Shown: positions 27,357-36,021, counted from the stretch's first letter. The stretch: DNA of 64,000 nucleotides from an uncultured Amylibacter sp. (GCA_959347345.1 OY365738.1:2132501-2196500), one strand, 5' to 3'. Numbers and translations: made by a program. Notes: a model not told the origin generated them from the sequence alone.

Positions 27357-28723
27357 TAACTGTATTCGCCGTAAATCCGCGATAAATCCCCATCCCACGC
27401 GCCATGGTATTTCGCCAACAGCTCATCTGCTGGGGTCTGCCCGCTTTCCACGCTTTCGCACAACGCATCCAGAAAATGCGTTTCATCGGCAATCAAACCG
27501 CCCGCACCAGCCCGCGCCCGCGCTCGCAATCCGTCTGTCGCCACCCGCAAACACTCCCGCGCCACGGCATGCAAATCCACCTTGCCAAACCGCCCAGCCA
27601 GCCCGTCAACCGAGGCCGCAACCCGCAATCCATCGCGGGTTTCTTCATCCCAATCCTTACACAAATCCCACGCCGCATCCAGCGCAGTGCCATCATACAG
27701 CAACCCCACCCAAAACGCGGGCAAGGCACAAATCCGCCGCCATTCGCCACCATCCGCCCCGCGCATTTCCATAAACTGCTTAATCCGAGCCTCTGGAAAA
27801 ATTGTCGTTAAATGGTCAGCCCAATCGGATAACAACGGCTTTTCCCCGGGCATCGCGGGCAACTGCCCCGCCAGAAAATCACGGAACGATTGCCCCAGAG
27901 CATCAATGTATTTCCCATCGCGATAAACGAAATACATCGGCACATCCAGCGCGTAATCCACGTACCTCTCAAACCCCATGCCGTCTTCGAACGCAAAGGG
28001 CAGCATCCCTGTGCGGGCATTATCCAAATCGCGCCAAATCCGCGAACGCCATGATTTATGGCCGTTTGTTGTGTTTTCAAAAAACGGGGAATTGGCAAAC
28101 AGAGCCGTCGCCACAGGTTGCAAAGCCAGCCCGACTCGCAGTTTTTTCACCATATCGGGTTCGCTGGCGAAATCCAGATTGACTTGGATTGTGCAGGTGC
28201 GATACATCATTTGCGTGCCGAGCGTGCCGACTCGCCCCATATAATCGGTCATCAGACGATAGCGTCCCTTTGGCATCATCGGCACATCCGCACCAAGCCA
28301 TTGCGGGGATGCGCCCAGCCCGATATAACCCGCGCCGATTTTATCGGCTATTTCGCGTACCTGATGCAGGTGGATATTAACCTCGTCACAGGTTTCATGC
28401 AGGGTTGCCAAGGGTGCGCCCGATAATTCCAACTGCCCGCCTGGTTCCAAGCTGACATTCGCGCCGTTTTTGGTTAGGCCGATGAGGTGGGAGTCCTCAT
28501 AAACAGGTTGCCAATCGAATCGTTTTTGCAGACCTTCCAGCATGGCTTTTATGGAACACGCGCCGTCGTATGGGAGGGGGAGGAAGGTGTCCTTATGATA
28601 GCCGAACTTTTCGTGTTCTGTGCCGATGCGCCAATCTGCTGGTGGTTTGCAGCCGTCTGATAGATAGCTGATAAGGTCGGTTTTGGTTTCAATAAGGCCG
28701 CCGCCTGTTTGGGGGATGGACAT
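27353..28723 (-). CDS. gshA: Glutamate-cysteine ligase (glutathione biosynthesis)
   Basis: A 456-residue enzyme of the plant/alphaproteobacterial (GCS2) class that joins glutamate and cysteine in the first step of glutathione synthesis. Typical segments are IGTEHEKFGY near 32-41, LEPGGQLELSGAPL near 95-108, and MYRTCTIQVNLDFASE near 170-185. Full length for the class. In related genomes it follows rsmE; here a heptad array and an inserted gene separate the two. Only 16 bases lie between its ATG and array 28740-28853, so any native promoter or leader beyond that has been displaced. Confidence 0.94.
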   Translation of the reverse strand: MSIPQTGGGLIETKTDLISYLSDGCKPPADWRIGTEHEKFGYHKDTFLPLPYDGACSIKAMLEGLQKRFDWQPVYEDSHLIGLTKNGANVSLEPGGQLELSGAPLATLHETCDEVNIHLHQVREIADKIGAGYIGLGASPQWLGADVPMMPKGRYRLMTDYMGRVGTLGTQMMYRTCTIQVNLDFASEPDMVKKLRVGLALQPVATALFANSPFFENTTNGHKSWRSRIWRDLDNARTGMLPFAFEDGMGFERYVDYALDVPMYFVYRDGKYIDALGQSFRDFLAGQLPAMPGEKPLLSDWADHLTTIFPEARIKQFMEMRGADGGEWRRICALPAFWVGLLYDGTALDAAWDLCKDWDEETRDGLRVAASVDGLAGRFGKVDLHAVARECLRVATDGLRARARAGAGGLIADETHFLDALCESVESGQTPADELLAKYHGAWDGDLSRIYGEYSY

Positions 28724-28739
28724 TGGTGGGCTTTCTTTT

Positions 28740-28853
28740 TTAGTTGTTAGTTGTTAGTTATTAGTTATTAGTTGTTAGTTGTTAGTTGTTAGTTGTTAGT
28801 TGTTAGTTGTTAGTTGTTAGTTATTAGTTGTTAGTTGTTAGTTGTTAGTTATA
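28740..28853 (+). repeat. Heptanucleotide array A (TTAGTTG/TTAGTTA, about 16 units)
   Basis: An uninterrupted 7-bp tandem array, mainly TTAGTTG with interspersed TTAGTTA, directly upstream of gshA. It forms an inverted pair with array B (29578-29705) around the 182-aa gene. Each unit carries a stop codon on both strands, and because 7 is not a multiple of 3 the array closes all six frames. Confidence 0.97.
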
Positions 28854-29017
28854 GTATTAATTGTGAATTGTGAATACCACTTGATTCAACTTTGAATACC
28901 CCTTTTGCCCTTGCAAAAGAAAATAAAGCGATTAAAGGTACTGAAGCGTATTGGGCGTTAAGTGATGCGTAATACGAATAACTAATTAAACGAATAACTA
29001 ACTAAAAGGATAAAACG

Positions 29018-29566
29018 ATGGATTTACGACTTATGTGCGAGCGAGATTTTAAGCCAGATGAATGGGGTGGCATAGGATTTAGTGATAGAGAAGTTCAAAG
29101 GCATTTAGTACAAAACGCAACAATTGTTGCAGTCTATATCTTGAAAGAGAACGAAGATGAAAAGAAGGCTGGTAAATTTGCAGGCTTTGTTGAACTCTCT
29201 GGTTTAGAAGATAATATATCTGCTTTTGTTACGCCTGAAATTTTAGAACGACATTTTGCAAATCATGATAATGAATGGCTTCATTCTGTTGGAATAAAGC
29301 GGGCTTGGTATATTGCAAAGGATGAATGTGATAATTGGCCAGATGTAGGTGATATTTTTAAAAAAACGTACAACCCTAATGCAGCTATACGCATAGGAAG
29401 TCATACAAAAATTGTAGATGCAGAAGATTTTGTCAATATTGCAGGATTAAAAATTATACCTGTAGAAGTTTATCGCCGTGAATCTGACCTGCCAGATGAA
29501 GAATATGCAACAGAAGACCATGAAACAGCATTAAATCTTTTAATAAGTCGCGGGTTGCTAGTTTAA
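29018..29566 (+). CDS. Unknown 182-residue protein carried between inverted heptad arrays
   Basis: A soluble, acidic protein, not recognised with confidence. ATG 29018 has AAGGA about 10 bases upstream. The middle part (residues 35-130) has alternating strand-like segments (IVAVYILKE, KFAGFVELSG, KRAWYIAKDE) that could be a PUA/EVE-like nucleic-acid-binding fold, but this is a guess from texture only. No signal peptide, membrane helix or catalytic motif is evident. Codon use is AT-rich compared with the flanking gshA and rsmE. It is transcribed opposite to both neighbours and sits alone between arrays A and B, with 163 bp of leader after array A. The arrangement suggests a recently acquired single-gene cassette. 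Confidence 0.7.
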   Translation: MDLRLMCERDFKPDEWGGIGFSDREVQRHLVQNATIVAVYILKENEDEKKAGKFAGFVELSGLEDNISAFVTPEILERHFANHDNEWLHSVGIKRAWYIAKDECDNWPDVGDIFKKTYNPNAAIRIGSHTKIVDAEDFVNIAGLKIIPVEVYRRESDLPDEEYATEDHETALNLLISRGLLV

Positions 29567-29577
29567 TAGCCCAAAGA

Positions 29578-29705
29578 TAACTAATAACTAACAACTAATA
29601 ACCAATAACTAATAACTAATAACTAATAACTAATAACTAACAACTAATAACTAACAACTAACAACTAACAACTAATAACTAATAACTAACAACTAACAAC
29701 TAACA
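29578..29705 (-). repeat. Heptanucleotide array B (AACTAAY units, inverted relative to array A)
   Basis: About 18 units reading AACTAAT/AACTAAC on the plus strand, thus TTAGTTR on the minus strand, opposite to array A. Its right end overlaps the last codons of rsmE. Confidence 0.97.
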
Positions 29706-30441
29706 AAGCCATCGCCGCCACAGCCGCTGTATCGGCGCGGAGGATTCTTTGACCTAAACCCACCCGATAAACGCTTGGGTGCGCCGATAACATATCCTTT
29801 TCACCAGCAGAAAACCCGCCCTCTGGTCCAATCAATATAGCCCACTTGCCCGCAAGCAAACCACTAGCCGAATCACCTTTTGAATTATTGCGCAACCCCG
29901 CCCAACCACTAGCGGATTCACCCGCCATCCGCTCATCACAAAACAAAATCCGTCGCTCTGCATCCCAGCTCGCCAAAACCTCCGATAGCCTCGCCAAATC
30001 ATCCACAACGGACAGGGTAGTCCCACCACATTGCTCTGCCGCTTCCACCACATGGGCGACCAGCCGAGCCCGCGCTATCCGCGCCGTTTGGCTATAATCC
30101 GTGGTAATCGGGCAAATCCTTGCCATCCCCATCTCGGCGGCTTTTTCCACAATAAAATCAGTCCGAGTCTTTTTAATCGGGGCAAATAACAGCCATACAT
30201 CCGCCACCCGACCCTGCGGGGCGGTCTGCTTTTCACAAACCAACTCCCCATTTTTCCGCCCCAACACCGCAATCCGCGCTTGCCATTGCCCGTCCATACC
30301 ATTAAACACAGACAGGCAATCGTCCGCCCCCATCCGCATCACATTACCCAAATAATGGCTGTGAGCGGGCGACAAGGGCAAGCGCAAACCCGCCCCCATC
30401 GGGGCATCAATATAAAGACGGATTTTGGGTGAGTCTGCCAT
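29686..30441 (-). CDS. rsmE: 16S rRNA (uracil-1498-N3)-methyltransferase RsmE
   Basis: A 251-residue SPOUT-class RNA methylase for U1498 of 16S rRNA. An N-terminal PUA-like part is followed by the knotted AdoMet-binding domain: IVEKAAEMGMARI near 100-112, LIGPEGGFSAGEKD near 205-218 and LGQRILRADTAAVAAMALL near 228-246. The final six residues (LLVVSC) and the stop codon are encoded by the heptad array, not by typical RsmE sequence, so the native C-terminus has been replaced at its very end. It is divergent from ubiA with a 30-bp gap. Confidence 0.93.
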   Translation of the reverse strand: MADSPKIRLYIDAPMGAGLRLPLSPAHSHYLGNVMRMGADDCLSVFNGMDGQWQARIAVLGRKNGELVCEKQTAPQGRVADVWLLFAPIKKTRTDFIVEKAAEMGMARICPITTDYSQTARIARARLVAHVVEAAEQCGGTTLSVVDDLARLSEVLASWDAERRILFCDERMAGESASGWAGLRNNSKGDSASGLLAGKWAILIGPEGGFSAGEKDMLSAHPSVYRVGLGQRILRADTAAVAAMALLVVSC

Positions 30442-30471
30442 AACCCGCAGTCTAGGATAAATTGGAAAAAC

Positions 30472-31479
30472 ATGCGAGCCAAATTAAAGAAAAACACGGC
30501 AAATAAGCAAAATGATATTCGGGTTTTTGACGCAACCGCACAAAACTGGGTTGATCGGTTCTGCCCTGTGATTATCCGCCCTTATCTGCGTCTATCACGA
30601 TTAGACCGCCCGATTGGCGCGTGGTTGCTGTTTATTCCGTGTTTATGGGGGGTGTTGGCGGCCAGTTTTACCTCCCCCAATATCGGTAAAACGGTTTGGA
30701 TTATCTTTGCGTGTGCCATTGGGTCAATTTTAATGCGTGGGGCGGGGTGTACTTGGAATGACATCACGGATAGGCAGTTTGATGGGCAAGTCAAACGCAC
30801 CGCGACTCGCCCGCTTCCTGCTGGGCAAATCACTCCGCGAGCCGCGTTTATTTGGATGGTCGCGCAAACCGCGCTGGCTGGGGTGATTTTGCTTACATTT
30901 AACTGGTTTGCCGTTTTGATAGGGGTTGCGTCCTTGCTGCCCGTTTTAATATATCCCTTTGCCAAACGATGGACTTGGTGGCCGCAAGTCTTTCTGGGTG
31001 TGGCGTTTAATTGGGGGATTTTGCTGGCTTGGGCGGCGCAGGCGGGGGCTTTGCCTGTTTCTGCCTTTATTTTATACTTATCGGCGATTTTCTGGACGTT
31101 ATTTTATGACACTATTTATGCGTTTCAGGATACCGAAGATGACGCATTACTGGGCATTAAATCAACCGCACGATTATTCGGCAATCGCGCCAAACCGATG
31201 TTGTTCGTATTCGCCCTTGCCAGCACCGCGTTGCTCAGCCTCGCGGTGTTTTTACTGCCAATCGGCGTAACCCCGCATATCGTCCTTTACGGAGGAATCG
31301 CAGGTTTCGCCACACATTTATCATGGCAACTTTACAGATTAGACATCCGCACCCCCGCCCTTTGCCTAAATTTATTCAAAAAAAACCGCACGGCGGGGCT
31401 GATAGTCGTTTTTGCCCTTTTATTATCGCTGGCTTTGCAATATATCGGGGGGGAGTTCGCTCGCCCCTTTACCCCATAG
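30472..31479 (+). CDS. ubiA: 4-hydroxybenzoate polyprenyltransferase (ubiquinone biosynthesis)
   Basis: A 335-residue integral membrane prenyltransferase. The two Asp-rich Mg-prenyl-diphosphate motifs are present: NDITDRQFDGQVKRTATRPL around residues 98-117 and DTIYAFQDTEDDALLGIKS around 213-231. Eight or nine hydrophobic helices fill the rest. It attaches the polyprenyl tail to 4-hydroxybenzoate in ubiquinone synthesis. The gene starts 30 bp from divergent rsmE and is followed after 10 bp by the OmpA-like gene, suggesting co-transcription. Confidence 0.95.
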   Translation: MRAKLKKNTANKQNDIRVFDATAQNWVDRFCPVIIRPYLRLSRLDRPIGAWLLFIPCLWGVLAASFTSPNIGKTVWIIFACAIGSILMRGAGCTWNDITDRQFDGQVKRTATRPLPAGQITPRAAFIWMVAQTALAGVILLTFNWFAVLIGVASLLPVLIYPFAKRWTWWPQVFLGVAFNWGILLAWAAQAGALPVSAFILYLSAIFWTLFYDTIYAFQDTEDDALLGIKSTARLFGNRAKPMLFVFALASTALLSLAVFLLPIGVTPHIVLYGGIAGFATHLSWQLYRLDIRTPALCLNLFKKNRTAGLIVVFALLLSLALQYIGGEFARPFTP

Positions 31480-31489
31480 GTTTGGCGCA

Positions 31490-33427
31490 ATGTATCGTTT
31501 TGTTTTTTTGCTTATTTTTTGCTGTTCGTCGGTTGTCGCCTATTTTGGCGTGGCGCTTGGCGTGGGCTGGTTTGAGAGCCAAACCGAAGCCCAAATATCC
31601 TCGGTTCTGGTTGCCCAAAACGTTGACTGGATGGAGGTAGAGGCAGACGGCATGTCGGTAAAACTCAGCGGATTTGCCCCTGACGAAGGCTCGCACCTGC
31701 ATGTGTTAGAGGCGATTAGCGGTATTATCAGCACTTCCCGCCTATCCGATACCATTGAAATTGACCGTAATAAAAGGGTCGCCCCACCGCAATTCAGCCT
31801 TGAAATCCTGCGTAATGATGATGAGATTTCCCTGATTGGGCTGGTGCCGAAATCGGCTGGTCGGCAAGGTATTTTGGATTTGGTGGATGACATCAGCAAA
31901 GGGCAGAAAATCGCCGATATGCTGGAAACCGCCGATTACCCCGTCAGTGAAAAGTGGAGCGTTGCTTTGACTCTGGGCGGGGAAATCCTGCGCCGTTTGC
32001 CCCGTTCCAAAATATCCGTGACGGCGGATAAAATCGTTGTGTCCGCGATAGCCGATTCTCTGGAAGAAAAACGGGCGGTTACGGAGTTCTTAAACCAAGA
32101 AAAAACCCGTGGGATTATGATTGAAACCCACATAACCTCGCCCCGTGAGGTCATTGCGCCCTTTGTATTTCGCCTGAATCTCAGCGATGGTCGGGCGCAG
32201 TTGGATATTTGTTCTGCCGATAGTGAAACTGCGCAAACGCGTATTTTGCAAGGGTTAGAAAAGTTTGATATGATAACCCCGCCCATCTGTGATGTTGGGC
32301 TGGGTGTGCCAACACCCGATTGGGCGGATGTCGTGCTATCCAGCCTTGATGCCTTGTATAATATGGGCGCGGGTGTGGTGACTATGACCGATTTTAACAT
32401 AAGGTTTGTTGCGTCCAGTGATGTAGATGAAGGGCATTTTGAACGGGTTGTGGCGCGATTGCGCGATAGCTTGCCGCGTGTGTTTTCCCTAAATGCGGTT
32501 CTGCCCCCGCCTGTCGTTGTGGATGATGAAACGGGCGAATCGGATATCCCCGAATTTATCGCAACGATGAGCCCCGAAGGGCAAGCCCAATTACGCGGGC
32601 GGGTTGATTCGCCTCTGGCGCAAAACACCACCGATATTCTGGCGCAATCCCTGTTTGGCACGAAAAACGTTCATCAACAGGCGCGGGTGGATAATGATTT
32701 ACCGCAAAACTGGTCGCGCCGTGTGATGGCCAGTTTGCTGGCTTTGGATATGCTACACAACGGTATTGTCACTATGAACCCCAATCAAATAGAGGTCAAA
32801 GGCATGGGCAAAACCGCCACCAGTGCCGATGATGTTTTGCGGATTTTATCGGAGTATGTCAGCAACGCTAATGAGCTGGTTATCAGCGTTGATTACGATG
32901 AAAAACTGGTGTTAAAAGAGGTGGTGGATATTGAACCCTTGGAATGTGCCGAGCAGATTGACGCGATTTTGGCAGAGAAAAAGATTATTTTCAAACCCAG
33001 TTCGGCCGAATTGGGCGAAGATGGGCTGGCTATTGCGGGGTTAATCGCCGCGGTTTTGCGCACTTGTCCCGATGTTTATTTTGAAATAGAGGGTCATACG
33101 GACAGCCAAGGACGCGAGGAATTAAACCGCTCTATCAGTCAAAAACGCGCCGAAGCGGTTTTGTTTGCCTTGTTAAATGAGCGGATTGTGACAACGAATT
33201 TGCGGGCAAAGGGCTATGGCCCCGACCGCCCGATTGCCGATAATAAAACGGCGGTGGGACGGGCGGCGAATCGGCGGATTGAATTTAGCCTGTTGTTGCA
33301 GGAGACCTTGAAACACGAAGAGGCAAAACTGGGGGAAGACCCCGTAATAAATGAGGAAATACCAAGTGAAACAACTACTGAAATACCTGATGAAACACCC
33401 ACACAAGCAATTCCAGAAGGAGAATAA
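31490..33427 (+). CDS. OmpA-family protein with BON-like repeats
   Basis: A 645-residue exported protein when started at ATG 31490; a longer frame from 31412 only reads through the end of ubiA. Residues about 3-22 form a signal peptide or membrane anchor. The middle contains several repeated units of about 75 residues resembling BON domains (each with a VxLxG / GRVDS-type strand and a central helix). Residues about 515-620 are an OmpA-like peptidoglycan-binding domain with IIFKPSSAEL, EGHTDSQGREELN and GRAANRRIEFSL. The tail after it is Glu/Thr/Pro-rich. It probably links envelope layers. A small membrane coiled-coil gene follows after two bases. Confidence 0.88.
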   Translation: MYRFVFLLIFCCSSVVAYFGVALGVGWFESQTEAQISSVLVAQNVDWMEVEADGMSVKLSGFAPDEGSHLHVLEAISGIISTSRLSDTIEIDRNKRVAPPQFSLEILRNDDEISLIGLVPKSAGRQGILDLVDDISKGQKIADMLETADYPVSEKWSVALTLGGEILRRLPRSKISVTADKIVVSAIADSLEEKRAVTEFLNQEKTRGIMIETHITSPREVIAPFVFRLNLSDGRAQLDICSADSETAQTRILQGLEKFDMITPPICDVGLGVPTPDWADVVLSSLDALYNMGAGVVTMTDFNIRFVASSDVDEGHFERVVARLRDSLPRVFSLNAVLPPPVVVDDETGESDIPEFIATMSPEGQAQLRGRVDSPLAQNTTDILAQSLFGTKNVHQQARVDNDLPQNWSRRVMASLLALDMLHNGIVTMNPNQIEVKGMGKTATSADDVLRILSEYVSNANELVISVDYDEKLVLKEVVDIEPLECAEQIDAILAEKKIIFKPSSAELGEDGLAIAGLIAAVLRTCPDVYFEIEGHTDSQGREELNRSISQKRAEAVLFALLNERIVTTNLRAKGYGPDRPIADNKTAVGRAANRRIEFSLLLQETLKHEEAKLGEDPVINEEIPSETTTEIPDETPTQAIPEGE

Positions 33428-33429
33428 TA

Positions 33430-33729
33430 ATGGATAGAAATCAATTGACCCTAGCCCTGACCATCGCCATTATGGTGGCGATGGGTTTGGGCTGGTTCTT
33501 ACGCGAAATTTACGGGCGATTAAGCCAAAATAAGGACTATAAACCCACCGAAGTGGATGCCATGCAAGAGCAACTTTATGCCTTTGAATCCGCGCAAATT
33601 CAGGCGGAACAGGATATGGAAGAGTGTCGGACTTATGCGTTGCAAATGCTGTCCGAACGCGATGCGATATCGGATGAATTGGGGCGGGTGCGTCAGCAAA
33701 TGGCGGATTTGAAAAACCAAAGGTCTTAG
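33430..33729 (+). CDS. Small membrane-anchored coiled-coil protein
   Basis: A 99-residue protein with one N-terminal membrane helix (residues about 8-26) and a cytoplasmic or periplasmic coiled coil over residues 40-98. ATG 33430 is preceded by GGAG and starts two bases after the OmpA-like stop, so the two are co-translated. A gene of this size between the OmpA-like gene and moaE is usual in Rhodobacterales; the function is unknown, perhaps as partner of the OmpA-like protein. Confidence 0.75.
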   Translation: MDRNQLTLALTIAIMVAMGLGWFLREIYGRLSQNKDYKPTEVDAMQEQLYAFESAQIQAEQDMEECRTYALQMLSERDAISDELGRVRQQMADLKNQRS

Positions 33730-33746
33730 GGTTTTTTGCGGGGGGT

Positions 33747-34202
33747 TTAATCCCAATTCTTTAGGGCGGATTCATCCGCAATCAAAGCCTCAACCCACCG
33801 CGTTCCCTTGGCAAAATGTTCCTTTTTCCAAAACGGCGCACGGGTTTTCAAATAATCCATAAGGAAATTTGCGGCATCAAACGCCTGTTTTCTATGGGCG
33901 GACAGCGTTGCCACCATCATAATCGGCTCGCCCACCGACAGTCGCCCATACCGATGAATGATGAGGCAGGCGGGCAAGTCCCACCGCGTTATGGCTTGGG
34001 TTTCAAGGGTTTGCAGAGTTTTCAAACACATCGCGTTAAAACATTCCAATTCCAACGCGATAAGCGGATTTTCAGGGGTGTCATTGCGGACAAGCCCCGT
34101 GAAACTTGCCATAGCCCCGATGGGCGTATCAAAGGGCTGATCTTGCAAAAGCCGCAGCTCTTCCCCGACATCAAACCCGTCCTTTTGCAATTTCACCACC
34201 AT
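33747..34202 (-). CDS. moaE: Molybdopterin synthase catalytic subunit
   Basis: A 151-residue MoaE. Recognisable segments are GAMASFTGLVR near 28-38, IIHRYGRLSVGEPIMMV around 84-101, and APFWKKEHFAKGTRWVEA with the catalytic lysines near 118-135. It transfers sulfur from the MoaD C-terminus to precursor Z to make molybdopterin. moaD lies three bases upstream, and the order uvrC-pgsA-moaD-moaE is a Rhodobacterales arrangement. Confidence 0.95.
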   Translation of the reverse strand: MVVKLQKDGFDVGEELRLLQDQPFDTPIGAMASFTGLVRNDTPENPLIALELECFNAMCLKTLQTLETQAITRWDLPACLIIHRYGRLSVGEPIMMVATLSAHRKQAFDAANFLMDYLKTRAPFWKKEHFAKGTRWVEALIADESALKNWD

Positions 34203-34205
34203 AAT

Positions 34206-34457
34206 TTATCCCCCCGTCATAGGTGGAAAAAACGCAACTTCATCGCCGTCATGCAGGGGATGGTCGCCCTCCACCAATTCTTGATTTACCGCCGCACGAA
34301 TCGCCAAAGGCTCGCCAAAGGCGACTTTATACCGCGCCCCACGCCCCGTTAAATCAGCAATCAAATCACGCACGCACGCAGCATCGCTCGTTATGGTTTC
34401 ACCATCCACGCCAATCCGCTCGCGCACCCACGCGAAATACAAAACCGTTAGCTTCAT
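34206..34457 (-). CDS. moaD: Molybdopterin synthase sulfur carrier subunit
   Basis: An 83-residue ubiquitin-like protein ending in the required Gly-Gly (FFPPMTGG), which is thiocarboxylated and donates sulfur in MoaE. LAIRAAVNQE and DGDEVAFFPP are family features. The start overlaps the pgsA stop by four bases (ATGA). Confidence 0.95.
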   Translation of the reverse strand: MKLTVLYFAWVRERIGVDGETITSDAACVRDLIADLTGRGARYKVAFGEPLAIRAAVNQELVEGDHPLHDGDEVAFFPPMTGG

Positions 34458-35038
34458 CGTTTGCCCTCTTGCAGAAAACCACGGGCTTTTATGAAATAAT
34501 CAACCCCGCTGATAAAGGTTATTAACGCGGCAATCGCCAGCAAAACCCGCCCGATATAATGGGCAGGTGCGCCAAAATCCGTGACGTAATAATGGGCGAA
34601 AACGCCTTCGGAAAACAAAACCACAATCGCCAGCATTTGCAGAGTGGTTTTCCATTTCGCCAGCCGAGTCACCGCCAAAAGCCGTGCCTCATCCCCCAGA
34701 AATTCGCGAAGGCCAGAGATAAAAACCTCGCGAAACACGATAACCGTTGCGGGTAGCAGGATGGTAGAATCGGGTGCGGGGCTGATAGCGACAATCACCA
34801 TCAGAGCCAGAATAACCATAATTTTATCGGCAATCGGGTCCATCATTGTGCCGAGTTTAGAGGTTTGATTCCACCGCCGTGCCAAGTATCCATCGATAAA
34901 ATCGGTCAGGGCGGCGGCGAGGAATAGTATCAAGGCGAACCAGTCCGCCAAGGGGCGTAGCAGGTATAAAAACAGCAGTGCCATGACGGGTGCGGCGATA
35001 AGACGCAGGATAGTGAGGATGTTTGGGATGTTCCACAT
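34454..35038 (-). CDS. pgsA: CDP-diacylglycerol-glycerol-3-phosphate 3-phosphatidyltransferase
   Basis: A 194-residue membrane enzyme making phosphatidylglycerol phosphate. The CDP-alcohol phosphotransferase signature is complete: DFIDGYLARRW followed by SKLGTMMDPIADK (about residues 46-72). Four or more membrane helices. In the usual arrangement it follows uvrC; here a heptad-array cassette carrying a DUF1643 gene lies between them, leaving 62 bp of leader before array C. Confidence 0.95.
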   Translation of the reverse strand: MWNIPNILTILRLIAAPVMALLFLYLLRPLADWFALILFLAAALTDFIDGYLARRWNQTSKLGTMMDPIADKIMVILALMVIVAISPAPDSTILLPATVIVFREVFISGLREFLGDEARLLAVTRLAKWKTTLQMLAIVVLFSEGVFAHYYVTDFGAPAHYIGRVLLAIAALITFISGVDYFIKARGFLQEGKR

Positions 35039-35099
35039 GGGGTGGCTCCTTTATCGGGGTTTATGGGGATATAACCTGATTTGGGGGTAAAGTGCAACT

Positions 35100-35131
35100 T
35101 TAGTTGTTAGTTGTTAGTTATTAGTGATTAG
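35100..35131 (+). repeat. Heptanucleotide array C (TTAGTTG/TTAGTGA)
   Basis: Four to five units with 7-bp period upstream of pgsA. It pairs in inverted orientation with array D (35991-36021) across the DUF1643 gene. Confidence 0.9.
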
Positions 35132-35144
35132 TGGGGTAATGATG

Positions 35145-35320
35145 AACGATTTGTTATTAGGGATTGGGGGTTCGTTATGTATCGTTAAGGGCAGAGGTTT
35201 TTTGGTGCCCACCCGCCCACCCCCCCTGCGGGGAGCGGGCGGGTGGGATTATGTTTTTTTGGTTATTTGTGAAAAAGCGTTTGACTTTAGGTGGGTTTTC
35301 GCCCGTCCGTCTAAATAAAA
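35145..35320 (+). repeat. Noncoding repeat block, second dispersed family (copy 1)
   Basis: This block shares with 46398-46590 the runs TTATTAGGGATTGG, GGTTCGTTAT and TTAAGGGCAGAGGTTTTTTG, then a CCCGCCCACCC-rich segment and GTCTAAATAAA. It includes a strong GC hairpin (CCCACCCGCCC ... GGGCGGGTGGG). The similarity extends over noncoding DNA, so short ORFs here are not considered real. Confidence 0.75.
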
Positions 35321-35332
35321 TTTTGAAAAAGA

Positions 35333-35917
35333 TTATCTTCGCCATTCATTAAGAATTAGGTCATCAACATCACCAACATCACGAATAAGTTCAAGAGGTT
35401 GTTTGGGGTTTCCGCTGTCTGCTATCTCAAAACAGTACAACGTCCCTTCGTCCTCGCGTAACGTAACTTCCTCGCGTAACATAGATTCTATATTATTTAA
35501 TCGATCTGGAAACCGATCATCAACACATCTATCACCCCATGCACAAAGGATTGTTGTTTGTGCTGTTCTTGCATATTCTCTAATAATTCTATCATTTTCT
35601 GTGCCAATTTGGTCATTCACAGTTTCATAGCGTCCTGCCTCTCTTTGCACAAAAGCAAAAATGTTTGTCACGTAAATCCCGCCAAACTCATTTTTGGGAA
35701 GTTTTGCAAATTGTTCGCATATTTCGACTGTATCATCATTTATTGCCTCCGTTGCTGTTGAAGAATGCGACATAACAAACATTAGCATAGGGCGGTCTCT
35801 GCGCCAGATTTTTTCTATTAAATAACGGTGTCTCCTGTTAGCGTCATTAGAAAAAATAGCTATAGCGTCCGTGCCATCAGGCCATCTATAAGTGGGGGTT
35901 GTTATTGTATTTGGCAT
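35333..35917 (-). CDS. DUF1643-family protein carried between heptad arrays
   Basis: A 194-residue soluble protein. RHRYLIEKIWRRDRPMLMFV, the S-S-T-A-T stretch (MSHSSTATEAINDDTVEICE) and GGIYVTNIFAFVQRE followed by GTENDRII match the DUF1643 pattern. The family is common on phages and mobile elements; its biochemical role is unknown. DNA is AT-richer than in uvrC and pgsA. The gene lies alone between arrays C and D, in the place where uvrC and pgsA are normally adjacent, and is read in the same direction as both. Confidence 0.8.
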   Translation of the reverse strand: MPNTITTPTYRWPDGTDAIAIFSNDANRRHRYLIEKIWRRDRPMLMFVMSHSSTATEAINDDTVEICEQFAKLPKNEFGGIYVTNIFAFVQREAGRYETVNDQIGTENDRIIREYARTAQTTILCAWGDRCVDDRFPDRLNNIESMLREEVTLREDEGTLYCFEIADSGNPKQPLELIRDVGDVDDLILNEWRR

Positions 35918-35990
35918 TGCTTTACTTGCTTTTAATTATGGTTGGTGTTTAATCATAACAAAAATATAATGCGATTAAAAGCAAAAAAAT

Positions 35991-36021
35991 TAATCACTAA
36001 TCACTAATCACTAATCACTAA
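35991..36021 (-). repeat. Heptanucleotide array D (TAATCAC units)
   Basis: Four to five units of TAATCAC on the plus strand (TTAGTGA on the minus). The uvrC stop codon TAG is the first array unit. Confidence 0.92.

Noticed and set aside
28740..29705. Heptad arrays as CRISPR arrays
   Set aside because: Units are 7 bp, directly adjacent with no spacers, and no cas genes are present.
31412..31489. Upstream start for the OmpA-like gene
   Set aside because: It would overlap the coding end of ubiA; ATG 31490 begins a proper membrane signal.
35124..35318. Short ORF sharing LLGIGGSL and VKGRGFL peptides with an ORF at 46383-46667
   Set aside because: The similarity follows from the shared noncoding repeat; the frames diverge after the shared block and neither has a ribosome site.
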